Shown one piece after another: positions 47,056 through 62,470 of a stretch of 64,000 bases of DNA (positions are counted from its first letter, which is position 1; each line of letters begins with the position of its first letter). Both the position numbers and the translations under genes were made by a program. The stretch is from Spirodela intermedia (Eukaryota; Streptophyta; Magnoliopsida; Alismatales; Araceae): contig LR746278.1 of NCBI GenBank assembly GCA_902729315.2, forward strand, positions 3,047,501-3,111,500, given 5' to 3'. Below the pieces are notes generated by a model. It searched no databases and was not told the DNA's origin. It was given only the letters and a program-made list of their open reading frames with translations.

Positions 47056-48175
47056 AATAGACATGAATGTCACCCGTTTGAAATGAGATCATATCCGCTG
47101 ATGACGTGTCCTGGTGTTATCGGGCCAGCTAAGCCTCCCCCCCCCGACCAAGCTTCCAAACATCGGGCCTATAAATGCTGCCCGAATCTATAAAGACAGC
47201 GTGCGTCAGAGTTTTGCCGAGATCAATCCTACGTGTACTTAAAGACAAAAGTAAGAGAGAGAGTTAATGATAAATATTATAATTAAATACTGTTTATTTA
47301 TAATGAATTTTAATTTAATATTTATAAAATATCGAATAAACAAGATAAGATAAATAAAATAAAGATTGAATATAATATTTATCGGGATAAGAATTTATAT
47401 TTTAAAAAATAATATTATTTTAAAAAAAAATCCAAACCGGCACAAACGGAGGCAGATGCCGTTTCCCCCCCATGTGAATGGTCTAGCCACATGCGCGCGG
47501 GAGGTCAGCCGTCCCCCTGTGGAGATGGGAAACCGCGGCGCACGTGGCTCCCGTGCATTTGACCACAGCGTCCGGTCTTCCGACACGGTGGGAAAGGGTC
47601 AACTCTCGGAAAATCCACCAAATCTAAATAAAAAACCTGCGAATAAAGGAGAAAAATAAGAATTCATAGTTTCTCAAATTAATCCGAGGGGGAACCATTT
47701 CAATATTTTTTTCATGCAATAAAAAAAAAATTTGAATTTCGCGATCCGTTTTTATCAGTCGTAGAGTTGGGCGAAAAGGCCCCCAGACGTCAATGTCAAA
47801 GTTTGGTGGGCTCGCCGCGGCGGCATCCCCCCACTTGGACCTGTCGATCCCCGATGCGCCGAAGTCGCATGACCGGGCATGCGCTGGTCAAACTTCTGGG
47901 GGCTGTCTTATTGGAGGCGCCCGTGTCGGCGTAGCTCGTCTTGTGCGGGTGGTGGGTCTGTCTGATCAGCGTCTCCCTCCTTCCTTCCTTCCTTGCCAGA
48001 AATCCTCGAGGGATTCCACCTCCTGAAGCTTCTTCCCGGTGGAATGACTCGATAATATCGGCTCTGAATCAGATCTCCGTTCCTCGTTCCACGGATTTCC
48101 CGAGGGCTTGCTTCATCACCTGCGCCGGATCTCCGCCTCCACGGCTTGCGTGCGCCGATTTGGGTTTCTGCTCAG

Positions 48176-48530
48176 GTATCTTGCTCGTGATTTCTCTTCT
48201 CTGCGGTTAGTTTCTCGAACGTAGATCTGGTTCAGAGGAATCGGAGTCCTCGACATGGATTTTCTCTAGGGTTCCTCATGCTCTGGTAGGTTGAAGAACT
48301 CTCCCCCCATTTCGTCTCTCTGGTCGTAGCCTCCCAGAGGTGGAGATTTCCTCCGACCGAAAACCCTAATCGTTCTGGCTGTTCGCCGGCGATTCGAGAA
48401 TTTAGACGAAATCTTCATCGATCCCGCCACCTCTCTCCTCTTCGTCGAATCATGTTCTCGCCCCCTTCTCAATTCTGCTTGTCTCAAGGAGTAATCTCCT
48501 CGTCATCTAAACCTAATTCAATTCTGCAGG
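48176..48530 (+). other. Probable leader intron of the kinase gene
   Basis: TGCTCAG/GTATCTTG looks like a donor at 48176, and ATTCTGCAG at 48522-48530 an acceptor 58 nt before the start codon. The interior is T-rich. It is inferred from splice motifs only. Confidence 0.5.
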
Positions 48531-48588
48531 GCTCCATCTGTTATACGCTCGCTGTCCCTCGGGAATCGTCGTCGATCGGGCGAGCCTG

Positions 48589-50324
<1,736 letters not shown>

Positions 50325-50452
50325 GTCCGCCGGAGAGTAACAAGACTCGAATTTTCTTCTTCCTGTTCTTATTATATCATCCTCCCGGGGTTTGTGCAGC
50401 AGATTCCCTCGGCTTTCGTTGTATATGAAGCGTTTTTTTAGACAGCTTTTGG

Positions 50453-50518
<66 letters not shown>

Positions 50519-50919
50519 GGCTGGGTTTGGGGGTTTGACCTTGACTAAAATCGGACGTACCTTAGGGTTCATTCCATCAATAAAAGAGAGGGAGAGAGAG
50601 TGACAAATGGGCCCGTCCACCATAAAAAACCTAGATAATTAATGGTCAGCGCTTCTGAGCCCGTTCTTCTGCCTGGACTCTTCCCGTTGAAGGTCGACCC
50701 CCAGAAAAAGAAAATCAGGACGAGCTCTGGGCCGAGCTCACCCGTTGACTCGATCGGAATTTGAAGCGCAAGCCCAGAGCTTCATCATGAGAAACCGATT
50801 CACACCCACCCCCCCTTCAATAAGCCCAACAAAAAAGGGAGACCACATAACTCCAAAGGATCACATACCCAGGTTCCTCGATTTCCGGCGCTTGACGGCG
50901 GCGGCGGCGGGAGGGGTCG
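50325..50919. other. Convergent intergenic region, kinase and ARP7 3' ends
   Basis: Kinase 3' UTR, then a CT tract (50455-50482) running directly into an AT tract (50483-50512). A TCAATAAAAG polyadenylation-like signal lies at 50577-50586. No gene is seen. Confidence 0.6.
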
Positions 50920-53271
50920 TCAGAAACATTTCCGGTGAACGATGGCGGGGCCGGTCTCGTCGTACTCCCCCTTGGTGATGTGCTGGTTTTGGGGGAAGAC
51001 GACCTTCGCCAGTATGGCGCCCCCCATCCATGCCGAGTTCCTCGAGAGGTTCTCCGGCATGTACTCCGGAGGCTGCGCAGGATCCCATCCATTGGTCAAC
51101 CACGCAAGATCTTGGTGAGATATTACAAAAGATCACTACTCGGATGGATCATCGAATCAGAGAAATTCTCAATCTTTCCACAGAAAAAATTACCTTCACG
51201 AGGCAAGGACGGATCGACGACGAACAGAGGACGGCTTCTCTCTGGAAGCGTTCTTCAAAGCCTGCATTCAGTCGATGCGGGAGGTCAAACTGGTCAAACC
51301 CATCGGCCAAAAATGGTAAACCATGCGGTCATACAGCCCAAGTCAACCCCAGATGGATGACGCAGCACTGACCCTGGCTCCCAAGAAAATAAAATTAAAA
51401 ATAAAAATTGAAAGAGTAAAAAATAGAAGAAAATCATGTGGGCTCAAGAGAACAGAGACCAGTCATGGATGCGGTGCCACCGCAGAGCACAATGTTCTCC
51501 AGGAGCTGCCGGTGGTTCTCAGATGAGACGGTAGAGATGCTGCAGACCATCTGCTCAACGACTCCATATTCTTCTAGACCAAGAATAGAAGGTCTAAATA
51601 ATGCTTCCCCAATGAGGGATCGTTCTCTTTGGATGGTTATCACCTGAGACGATGCTTGGAATCGAGCATTAGTTTCTAAAAAAAGGAAAAAAATGCGAGT
51701 ATTTATGTTCTATTAAAAGTTATTGGAACGAAATTGATTGACATACTACGCGGTTTGTGTGAAATAATGAAGCTCAGACACAAGTATACATGTTCTACGG
51801 AGAATTATTTCAATGAATCGATTAATGTCTCGCGTGATTCATGCAAAAAAAGGCGATTTATATGAGAAAGACACGCAAAGTTATGCCTGACCAAGTGGGG
51901 ATCTGTTCTTGAGTGAGCTTGAAAAGTGCATAGGTCCCAGGGTATCATCCATCTGATGATTGATGTGCAAACAGATAGAAACTATGGAGAATTGAAACAA
52001 AGAAAACACTAGTTCTTCGATAATAATCGCACATGAAGACAGATTTTTCCCACAGTTTGAGTATCTAAGAATGAAGATTGAACGGCCAGGTATCATCCAT
52101 TTAAAAAAAAAAAAAAAAAAAAAACTAAGATGAACAATATCATGGCTACAACATCTGGGTAACTTCCTAGTTATATGCAAGTGCCTATTAGTAATTGGTA
52201 ATGCTGAGTAATTCCACTTAAAGGAAGTTTTTATTCGTTGATATTTTTAATTTAATTACCCAAAACTCTGGTGGTGTCAGGTGAGAAGTTCCCTGCACCG
52301 AACATGCTAGAAGCAGGGCCTCTTCTTCATTGTCACCAGTAATCAACCTGACCAAAAATTCAGGATGCGAAAAATATTACCAGAGAGGGGGGAACACCCA
52401 TAAATAGTAGTAATATGGACGGGGGATGTGCTACAAAGTACGACTTAAAACCATAGAAACATTTTTCAAAATGCATCTGAGGCAAATCTCAGTGGCCACA
52501 AAACAGCAGAGAAGCTAATCAGAAGAAGAGGTCAACACTGCCATGGAATCCAGACTAAAGCTTTCATGCGTCAGAGTCAAGCCCTCCACAGGAGAGAGAA
52601 CCAACTAAATTAACAGAGGGTCACGTCGGGGAGTAGCCACAGACCTGACCGTCGGGAAGAGTGTGCCTCTCCGCCTGAGAAGATTTCTGTGCTTCTTCAT
52701 AAGCAACTGAATCTTCTGCACATATGGCGTACTGTTCTTTCAATTTCTCAACCTCGGAGATGTCGATCTTAACCAGTGGGTTGGACTTGTGGAGTTCCTG
52801 AGCAAGTAACTTCGTCAAATCAATACCTCCAATCTCAAATCTTTTTGAGGCTATGTGTTGAACAGCACCTTCGAGGACGGGTGCGATATCTGGTTGTGTA
52901 CGGGTGATGTAAGCTATTAGTATTTGTGCTCCTCAATTCACAGCAGATGTAAAATATACTTAAATGTCTCAAGAGGGATCTAAAGGTAAACAATAAATGT
53001 AAGAAAAAAAAAAACGTCAAATGAACGCAATTGAGAGTTTAAGCTAATATAAGAAATTAAGTTCGAGAAATCCAAAGAAGCTGGTAAGTCTGATTCCACC
53101 TGCAAACAGGAGTAAGTGTGCCGGATGCTGAGATCCAATGAAGACTAGTTTTCAGGAGAGGAGGTGAGTTGCTTGTTGATTTGATCACCCACGGTTTTTG
53201 TATTAGCGCTAATGGTAGGAAGCGTGGGAGACAGGGAAGTGACAAAATGTAAAAGAAATTGATATTAAAAA

Positions 53272-53309
<38 letters not shown>

Positions 53310-55878
53310 GAAGGATAGAATATGCTGTAAGCTCTAGATGTTTAATTTATGATATAAAAAATGTGAAAGTAAAGAAAGGAAGATGAAGCAAATCAGCCAA
53401 CGTATGGACAGAATGTGCTGTAAACTATAAATTTTCTCATCAACATATTTTTTAACCCGACTCACCAATGAATCTGAAAGGGAGCTGATCATAAAATATC
53501 GAATTACACGGACATAAAAAAATAATAAAGACCCTAATGCCTAATGTTACAATGATGAATGCCTCTGAAATCTATAACTCATGCAAAAATTATAAAATTC
53601 ATGTGCAATAAAAATATCTACGAGGTCAACAGTCAAAAGGACCGATCTTTACATAGTTTTCATCAGGTAGGGAACCACCAAGGAGAAAGGTAGACGTTGC
53701 CCTCAAAAGACCAATTAAATCTTTCATTTTAATATAAAAATATAACTACAGCTCGGCAGGATGCCCAAGAAATAAGTATTTAATTGAGTTCTCGATTTTT
53801 TTTAACAAACTGATTTTATTCATCATGTAGAGTTACCTAGACGGAGAGATTGTGACTCTGTCACCGGATTTCAAAGTGAATAGCGTTATTATACAATATC
53901 AAATATCATACTTTTCCCACCACTGAAAATCAATTTCATCAATATCAGATCAACATGATAAGTTTATAATTGCACATAAACTATCACGTGAAATCGTCAT
54001 ACCTATTTTCCCGTGTCCAATGTCAACAGTACACCCTGATATGCGCCCCACTGCATAAAGTGATAGTACTGCTTGTTCTGATGCGTAGAAACCTGATACA
54101 TTAAAATTTTCAAACATCAACTGCACTAATTGTTCCCTTAGAGCCTGCATTTAAAGAAAAAAATAATGTCAATAAATCACTATATAATTATATTGCACAA
54201 ATGAGATTGACTCTCTCTATAGTAAGAAATTATAAGTTAATATGAACTTGGCTATTTATGCCGTCAACAATTGCAGTCTGTCAAAACATGATGGAAGCAA
54301 GCACTGAAGCACCATATGGTTGGAGGATATAAACCTGGACAGAGAAAAAAGTGTCAATTCCACTACAGAAACTTTTTTCAGGAGCCAAGGGTACTCAAAC
54401 GATATGTGCATTTACAGAAATAGAACACACATGCGGAAACAGCAGATAGAAATACAATACCAGGATGAATGACTTGACACATTCATAATATTAGTGTAGA
54501 ACACCTAAGTAAACCAAAATTGCCTCTTGCGGAAGAGTCAAGGGTCAAATACAGCTAGAATAAAACTACTCTGCAACCTATGTTGTGATGATACTCTGGA
54601 AAACTCCCCTTAAGGCACAGGGTACTATGCCGATTCTAACCTAAGGACATGGCCGAGCATCATCAAATATACGATATACTAATAAAAGCTGAGGGAACCC
54701 AAGCCCTAAGCGAACTACTTAGAAAATATTTTTTGATTGCCTCGTGTTGATACTAAATTGAATTTGAAAGATATAAACGAGAAATGATGATACCAAGTAG
54801 AACCGGACTATTCGCATAAAATAATTTCTGAAAAAATCGGGCGTTTAAGTGCAAAAAATTGCTAGATTCTGAATGTTTGTCACATGATTCATAACAAGCT
54901 GAGGGCTCTGCTTCAACGATGATTTAATTGTACACATAATGCTTTTTCTTCCCTTATCAATATTTGGGTAAGCAGCAGACCTTGTTCCATATTCTTCAAG
55001 AATTTGTTTGCTTATCAATGGTACGTGCTATTATACATTTCAAAAAAAGGAACCAATGATAAAAGAATAGAGAGATAGAAAGAACTGCAGCTGGTATTAT
55101 GATCCATCTTAACCCAGTTTATTCGTCATTTAAGGGGAGCATTGTCGGAGGAGTTAAATAGATTACGGAAGCAGAGAAATCTGTCGCATGTAAAAAAGAA
55201 AAACGTGGGCACTGGAATTCCATAGTGTTTATGTCATGCTACCGGTGAAGCTTTGAGTAACTAAGAGAAATGATTATCAGTCTAAAAACAAAAGAGAAGC
55301 AAGATAAAATGTTAGCCTCATATATCTTCCACAGGCAATAGTTAGCGTAGCAACAGTAGAAGAGAAAAATAAGTTTCGCAGTTTGACGATGGGGGAAGAC
55401 GCCGCAAGGCTGTCTGCACTTGACCTTGGGGGTGCAGAGCGGTTCGGTGAACAGTATCTGTCCTTCGTTCCCTTCCTCCCACCCCAGGCCAGCGTACAGA
55501 ACGTGATGAAGCAAGTCTTCCATGGCTTCCCAATCCCTGATGAAACCCCTCGTCACTGGATCGATGTTGGCTTCCTCAAACATAGTGCTGTCCACCATGT
55601 CCCCATCCTCCGGAACTCTTTTCATCTTCGTCGGGAGTATCTTCAATGACCACAAAAATGGAAGAAAAAAAAACACACAACATTAAAAGAACTCTTACTG
55701 TCGACAAAAATGCCGAGCAATTCGCGAACCAGATCAATGAAACCAAGCATAAATGAAATATGCCGATCTTAAACCACGAGAATCCCTAAATCGTACACAC
55801 CAGGGCGGGGTCTTGATCAGGAATGGCAAACCCGGCCTTGAGGAGCTTCGATCCGGCGTCCACCACTACCGCTTCCAT
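50920..55878 (-). CDS. ARP7: Actin-related protein 7
   Basis: Exons, 5' to 3': 55878-55801, 55640-55425, 54144-54003, 52889-52645, 51643-51460, 51261-51194, 51072-50920; 361 residues, about the length of Arabidopsis ARP7 (363). The N-terminus ([15 protein letters not shown]) and C-terminus ([13 protein letters not shown]) are actin-like. Blocks such as [64 protein letters not shown] and [20 protein letters not shown] match ARP7 rather than actin or other ARPs. ARP7 is a nuclear subunit of plant SWI/SNF chromatin-remodelling complexes and is essential for embryo and flower development. The gene is divergent to the NRAMP gene across 1.2 kb. Introns 2 and 3 are each over 1 kb. Confidence 0.95.
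53273..53309. repeat. (CA)n(TA)n microsatellite in ARP7 intron 3
   Basis: About 26 bp of CA followed by about 10 bp of TA. Confidence 0.9.
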
Positions 55879-57048
55879 GGCGGAAAACGGCCGCGAACTG
55901 AACGCGGACGAGGTTAGGAAATGAGAGGATTTTCTCCGACAACCCCTCCCTCGCCGGAACTGCTGCCGGCGGCGCTTCTCCTCCGACGGAGATTATCGAT
56001 CTCCGACAACAAGCGACGAGAGACCCTCGCTCCTTCTCCCCTCGCCGGAAGAACCCTTCGTCGACCAGGGTTTTTCTGCACGGCTTACCCTCGACAGGGT
56101 ATCCAAATAAGTTGTGGACAAACTAAGGGTACTTGTACAAATTTCCACACTAACTCAAGCACACGATCGTAGGGAAGCCCATTGGGTCTAAATGGGCCAA
56201 ACGGCTATCGGATCGTGTTAGCCCAGAAACTTGCTAGCCCAAAAAGAAGTAGAGGATTCCGCCACGTGGACGCATCCGATGGCCCCTTTGAGAAGATCAG
56301 ATCGGCACCGTTGGTTTTCGAACGATCCGACGGCTCCTGCAGAGCGACGTGTACGCGCCAGGGACAAAAAGGGACTTTTTTAGATGGGACCCACTAGATA
56401 AGCCTCACGATGCCACGTCAACAGAACACGAACCGGCCTGGCCCATTCGGCCCTCACACTTCTTTGGCGATATATTCCTCCTGGCGGTCGCGCGGCTGCG
56501 ACCTCCCAAAGTGCACCCGCGAATCTGGGCCGGGGGTTCGCCTAAACGGACGGTCAGGATGAGGCCAAGTGGCTCGAAGATAAGGGGCTAGCGTGGGAAT
56601 AAACATGACAACGGGAATTTTAAAAAAATAAGCAGCCTTTATATTCCCATGCAGAATAGACGGGAAGCCCCATCACCGCTTCGAAACCCTGGAAGCTCCC
56701 CGGAGACGGGGGAGCGGCCTCTGCCCTGGAAACCAGTAGAGAGAGAAAGAGAGAGAAAGAGAGAGGGAGAGGGCTTCTTCGTGGCTTCTTGGTAAGCTCA
56801 TAGCGGGGAGAGGTCTTTCTCTCTCTAGTTCTTTCGAGTTCTCTCTGATCTCCGGCGAGTGGTACCCAACGAGGAAGAAGGATCATTGGGTCCTGATCTT
56901 CCCGTCTCTGATCTCAGGTTTCTCTCAGTACCCGGGCTTCATTCCTCTCTCTCACACACTCTCTCTCACTCACTCCTGTCGTCTGTACTGACTGTTCATG
57001 TTTGAAGCAGGAGAGAGGTGGTAGAGAGAGGTAGAGAGAGAGAGAGGC
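55879..57048. other. Divergent promoter region, ARP7 / NRAMP
   Basis: The ARP7 side holds site II-type motifs (listed separately). On the NRAMP side a TATA-like TTTATATT lies at 56638-56645. A CT/GA-rich leader follows at 56739-56772, 56820-56836 and 56944-57045, ending in a GA-rich stretch just before the ATG. Confidence 0.55.
56172..56245. promoter_or_regulatory. Site II motif cluster in the ARP7/NRAMP bidirectional promoter
   Basis: AAGCCCATTGGG, AATGGGCCAAA, TTAGCCCAG and CTAGCCCAAA lie within 75 bp, about 300 bp upstream of the ARP7 start codon. TGGCCCATTCGG and TGGGCCGG follow at about 56440 and 56527. This is consistent with housekeeping expression of ARP7 and is inferred from the motifs. 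Confidence 0.5.
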
Positions 57049-59456
57049 ATGGCGGCAATGGGACAGGAGGCCCAGTTCATATGGAGTAACAGGAACAGGA
57101 GCCATTCCTTTGGGGCCAACGCCCCGCTGATCGAGGATATCGAGGTGGGCCAGATATTAGTCCCCGAGGTCAGCTCTAATCCCTGACATCAGTTCCTCGG
57201 TTTGACCTACTCCTCCAGTCAACGCGACAGCCACACACGTCTGGTCAACCCTTCATACATCACCATCACTGGGACAGAAATTTCAAACAAGGAAGAAAAT
57301 AACATATTCTCAGCGTCAACATCGCATCTTATTTTTCTTCAAGGAAACCGATGAATTTCTTGAAAAATAGAACGTATGATCAGAAATAGAAATATGAGGA
57401 ATTAATTTTTTTTTTAAAGTTTGCAGAGAAAAAGCTGGAAAAACTTGTTTTCCTACATGGGCCCAGGATTTCTTGTGGCCATCGCCTACATTGACCCGGG
57501 GAACTGTAAGATCCTACTAGTTCATGTATCTTCAGCGTTGACTTCTCTGCCATGATTCCTAGCCTACTTATGAACATGCAGTTGAGACGGATCTGCAGGC
57601 CGGAGCGCAGTACAAATACGAGGTACTCATCCGAAATAATCATAAAAAATTTTATTTATGATTCATTTAATCTACTTTGAAAAGAAATCATACGAACCTT
57701 GTTTTGTACAGCTGCTGTGGATAATTCTGGTGGCATCATCTTCTGCTCTCATCATCCAATCTCTGGCTGCTAATCTGGGGGTGGTCACAGGTCTGTGGAT
57801 AATATTGCCATAATTAGAGGTTATTAAAGCCTGATCATGGTATATAAACATATACTATTTATCTACATGAACGAACCCTTTTGATGATCATAGAAGGGAT
57901 GTGGCAGGGAAGCATCTGGCAGAGCACTGCAGAGCAGAGTATGCGTGCGTCACAAACTTCATACTCTGGATCCTGGCTGAGGTTGCAGTAGTTGCATGTG
58001 ACATACCTGAAGGTTTTTATCCTCTTTGATTGGTTTTTTTTTTTCTCTCTCTCTCTACATTGTTCATATGCACGCTATTGATTCCACTGAATTGAAACTG
58101 TTCCGTTTCTTCATTTGTTCCAAAATCAATAAATAAATAAATAAATCAGGTTTTCAAGATGTGAGAGAATTCATCATGGATCGGTTAGGTTCATCCGTCC
58201 TTTCTATACTTGGAAAAATCAACTTTGCATAGATTATATAAAAAACGGTGGACAGTGTTCATCGTTGGAGTTTTTATTCTCCAAGGAAACTATTTTGGGA
58301 GGAGAAAAAAAAAAGAAAAAAAAAAAGGCATGTTCTTCTCAACATATAATGACAATAATGCTGTGATAATGCTGTGATGATTATTTTCTGAGAGTTAAAT
58401 TCTTTATTTTTTTGGCCATTTCAGTGATAGGAACGGCCTTTGCCTTGAATATGCTCTTTGGCATTCCTGTGTGGTGTGGTGTTCTTATTGCCGGGTTTAG
58501 TACACTGATGCTTCTGTTCCTACAGCAATATGGGGTACGAAAATACTCAATAAATTTTATCTAACATCATACAAACAAGATGATCATTGACCCATTATAC
58601 GGCAGAGTCCCATAAAAAAAAAAATATATTATCTTTTGTTTAATTAGATAATTGCATGGAGTAGAAGAGGACTGATGAGCTCTGCTGGACGATTACTTAC
58701 CTCGGCAGGTGAGGAAGCTCGAGTCGTTCATAGCCTTTCTTGTGCTCACCATGGCTGCCTGCTTCTTCGTGGAGCTCGGCTATGCAAAACCTAACCCTTC
58801 GGAAGTCATGAAAGGGCTCTTCGTTCCCCAGCTGAAAGGGAATGGGGCCACTGGGCTTGCCATCTCCCTGCTTGGCGCCATGGTTATGCCGTAAGTTCCT
58901 GGATCTTCCCGTAGCTCTCTTCTGGTGTTCATCTTCTCCCACTAACCTCTTTCTAGAAAAAAAATAAAAATAAAAAATAAAAAATCAATCAATCAATTTC
59001 AGGCACAATCTCTTCCTCCATTCCGCGCTGGTGCTCTCAAGGAAAGTTCCCAGATCTGTTCAAGGAATCAAGGTAAGATCAGAACTGCAGAACGCCTGTC
59101 CAATGAAAAGAAATGGCAAGATGATGGGGATATTTCCTAGTTTGGTGCTCACATTGGCCTGGCTCATGAGTGATGTGGTTGCAGGACGCATGCAGATTCT
59201 ATGCCATAGAGAGTGCGGTTGCCCTCTCGATAGCCTTCTTGATCAATGTTTCTGTCATCTCCGTCAGCGGTGCTGTCTGCAGCTCATCGAATCTGAACGG
59301 AGAAGATAAGAAGAGCTGTGAGAGCCTGGATCTCAACAAAGCCTCATTTTTACTCAAAGTAGGTGGCTTGAATTTCTTCAGACTTAAATCTTTGATCAAA
59401 TGTTCTTGCGGTCCATGGTACAAAAAACTCTTCTGATGCTGGGATTTTCATGCGTG

Positions 59457-59493
<37 letters not shown>

Positions 59494-60973
59494 CATAATA
59501 ATTATTTCGTGACATCCATAAAGTATTATGACATTCTGACGAGGATTTCATAGAAAATCTGCGCTGAGGAATTAGGAGAAGACATCAATTGGTGCATGTA
59601 AGCTGATGACAAAGACGAAAAAAAAGAGGGGGGAGGGGGATAAATAATTAAAATGATTCATAATTATAAAAAATACATATTTATTTATTTTTCGTGATCC
59701 ACATTCTGCAGAATGTTCTGGGAAATTGGAGCTCCAAGGTGTTTGCTATCGCACTGCTGGCCTCTGGTCAGAGCTCTACGATTACAGGAACATACGCTGG
59801 GCAATATGTGATGCAGGTATAGATCAAATACCCCTGAAAAACTATCCCATGCCATATCCTGCCTTATTTTTCTTCCATAAAAAACATAACGCGGTTCTTG
59901 ACTCTTGAATCCTGAATCTTACCATCATCCCATATAATTTTGGTCAACTTAATGTTTTCCACAACCCGGATTAAGGGATTCTATGGTCTCCAGGTGGATG
60001 CTGCTTATGAAATTAAAGATTTTTCTTACACATTTTTCTTTTTGTTGCAGGGGTTCCTCGATCTGAGGATAAAGCCATGGATCCGGAATCTCCTGACCCG
60101 GTCTCTGGCTATAGTTCCCAGCCTCATTGTTGCAATAATCGGCGGTTCTGCTGGAGCCGGCAGATTGATCATCATAGCCTCGGTAATCATTCTTACAGCA
60201 TATGATTTCCAGACTTATGCTCCTCAAACTATGATTTATAGCTATATTTGACTACAGCTCTCAAGTCCAGACTATGATTTCCACATACTTTTTTACTGAA
60301 TCCTATCTATGTATAGCCTTTTTTTTTTCCAAGAGAAGATTTAGAGGCGAGAACACAGACAGATTTGGTGAATTTCCGCACCTGATTTTGGGTTGCAATG
60401 CTGATTCCCTCTTGTTGTTGCGATCTGCGGGCAGATGATCCTGTCCTTCGAGCTCCCCTTCGCGCTGGTTCCCCTCCTGAAATTCACCAGCAGCAGCACC
60501 AAGATGGGGCAGCACGCTAATTCAAAATCAGTAAGGAGAGAGAAAAACATAAAGCAAGCACCTTTTAACCATACATCTTTTTGGGGGGCGAAGGAGGGAT
60601 CATATCATCTTCTTTTTTATATGCCTTGCCACTGCAGATATCGGTGGTGACATGGGCTATCGGCTCCCTGATCATGTCCATCAACGTGTACTACATCGTG
60701 ACCAGCTTCATCAAGGTGCTCCTGAGCAGTGGGTTGAGGATCGTCGCCGTCGTCTTTGCCGGCATCTTCGGCTTCTCGGGGATGCTCATCTACATAGCTG
60801 CCATCGGGTACCTGGTCATCAGAAAGAACAAGAATGTCATCAAGCCGCTGCTCATCGACGGGGTGGAGGTTGGCCGGAGAAGCTCTGGCACAGATGCCGC
60901 CACCCTTCCAAGGGAAGATATAGTGAGCATGCAGTTACCTGGAGGGAGGCCGAGGCCAGCAGATGCCTGTTGA
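57049..60973 (+). CDS. NRAMP: NRAMP divalent metal transporter
   Basis: Thirteen exons: 57049-57168, 57427-57505, 57582-57622, 57712-57790, 57908-58012, 58425-58534, 58709-58890, 59003-59072, 59185-59358, 59712-59816, 60051-60182, 60435-60530, 60638-60973; 542 residues with about 12 TM helices. The metal-site motifs are intact: DPGN in TM1 (Asp 63, Asn 66) and GAMVMPHN in TM6 (Ala 235, Met 238). The transport signature [20 protein letters not shown] is present. It is a proton-coupled Fe/Mn (possibly Cd) importer of the plasma membrane or vacuole. It looks closer to the rice NRAMP1/3/5 group than to EIN2. The C-terminal tail (about 500-542) is soluble. The start is the first ATG after a GA-rich leader. 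Confidence 0.95.
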
Positions 60974-61013
60974 ATCCCATCCGGGCCTTTGAGAACACTG
61001 TGATGGAGACAGC

Positions 61014-61052
61014 TTCTTCTTCTTCTTCTTCTTCTTCTTCTTCTTCTTCTTC
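61014..61052. repeat. (TTC)n microsatellite in the NRAMP 3' UTR
   Basis: About 12 TTC units starting 41 nt after the stop codon, followed by imperfect CTG units. Confidence 0.9.
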
Positions 61053-61810
61053 TCCTGCTGCTGCTCATGCCGCTGCTGCTCCTCAGTTGAGGGAGAGATG
61101 GACCCAGCAAATAATTCCACTTGTGGTGAAGTTTTCCTCATAACTTATGGTCATAATTAGAAGCTTAATTCTTGTTTTAATCATATCTAGATATATATAT
61201 ATATATATATATATTAAAATCGGCTACTCTGACCCAGCCTATTTGGGCCGGCGCCAAATGGGTCCCTTCTTACGCACCTGTCTCAGAGAGAGAGAGAGAG
61301 AGAGAGCTTGGGGGAGGGGGCAAGAATGGTCCCTTAAAAGGCTTCCAAAATGTACAAATATCGGGCAAAACTTGAAGAATCGAAGCAAAGGAGAAGGCGG
61401 GCTACTCGCCCGCCGTCACCACCGCCCTCCTCCAAGAACAGCACGCCAGTCAAAATCCGAATCAACAGAAGACAAGTGACAGAGAGTAAGGAACTCTAAG
61501 ACTCATTCATCCACAAGGCCCCGTCGCCCACCGCCCGCTGCGGCTGCTGCTGCCGCCAATGAAAAACTGAGGTCTGGTAAGAAACTTCAACTCGTGAAGA
61601 AAGACAAATGAGGAACCCATCAGCTTCATTTTGAAACAACATGGTGCAATATTATCCGAAGAATCAGCTCAACAAGATTATAAGAAAAAAATCAAGCACG
61701 AGACAATGCAGCGGCGCCCTTCTTGCCCCCCTTTCAAGGCGAGGACTCCCTTTCTTTCTCATTCTGTATGGTTTCAAGATGTATGTATGTATGTATATAT
61801 ATATCTAAAT

Positions 61811-61811
<1 letters not shown>

Positions 61812-61877
<66 letters not shown>
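61812..61877. repeat. (AT)n(GA)n microsatellite
   Basis: About 33 bp of AT running directly into about 33 bp of GA. A short GTAT array precedes it at 61781-61797. Confidence 0.9.
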
Positions 61878-61882
<5 letters not shown>

Positions 61883-62214
61883 AGTGGGTCCACTGGATTC
61901 GGATTTAGAGAAGAGACCCACATCAACCATGAATCAAATATCATAAGAAATAAATAAAAGTAAGCATCATAGCTGCGGCCAGCCTGAAGCTCTGCGGTGG
62001 ACCAACATCTCACCATCCCTTGCCGGGAGGTTTGGGGAAGAAAGGTCCGACTTTCTTGCAGTCATGGTCAATATATCACGTTCTTCATCTACACCCTCTG
62101 AGCGACCCAGGTCAACAACAATTCCTTCTCATCAATACATTTCACATGCGCTTGAAAAATTGATGTTATGGCCACAAGTGAGAGGGATATTGTCATTCTT
62201 TACTGCCAAACCAG

Positions 62215-62470
62215 CCGTCTATCACTCCTGTGGAATAAAGAAACTATCTCTATATGCTAATCAAGCATGTGATGCCAATGGATCCATTTCTTTACTACCA
62301 TACCAACCATCTATCTCTCCTATGGAATAAAGAAACTATCTATATAAGCCAATCAAGCATGTGATTCTAATGAATTCATTTCTTTATTACAAAACCAACC
62401 ATCTATCACTCCCATGGAATAACGAAACTATCTACCAATGCTAATCAAGCACGTGATGCAAGTTATACAA
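62215..62470. repeat. Three-copy 92-bp tandem repeat
   Basis: The unit beginning CCATCTATCACTCC, containing TGGAATAAAGAAACTATC and AATCAAGCATGTGAT, starts at 62215, 62307 and 62399. The spacing is exactly 92 bp. Copies differ by several substitutions each. Confidence 0.9.

Larger units (their letters stand above)
44524..48175. other. Intergenic region with simple repeats; leader of the kinase gene at its end
   Basis: Contains a CT plus CGCT tract at 45667-45721, GA tracts at 46079-46099 and 46257-46300, CT tracts at 46833-46848 and 46883-46903, and an ATA tract at 47024-47055. The stretch 47250-47440 is very AT-rich. Site II-like motifs (TGGGCTT, TGGGCC) appear at 46737-46760. The kinase leader probably begins in the 47900-48170 GC-rich part. 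No coding gene was recognised. Confidence 0.6.

Noticed and set aside
62215..62470. Possible CRISPR-like array
   Set aside because: Direct adjacent 92-bp repeats with no unique spacers, in a plant genome.
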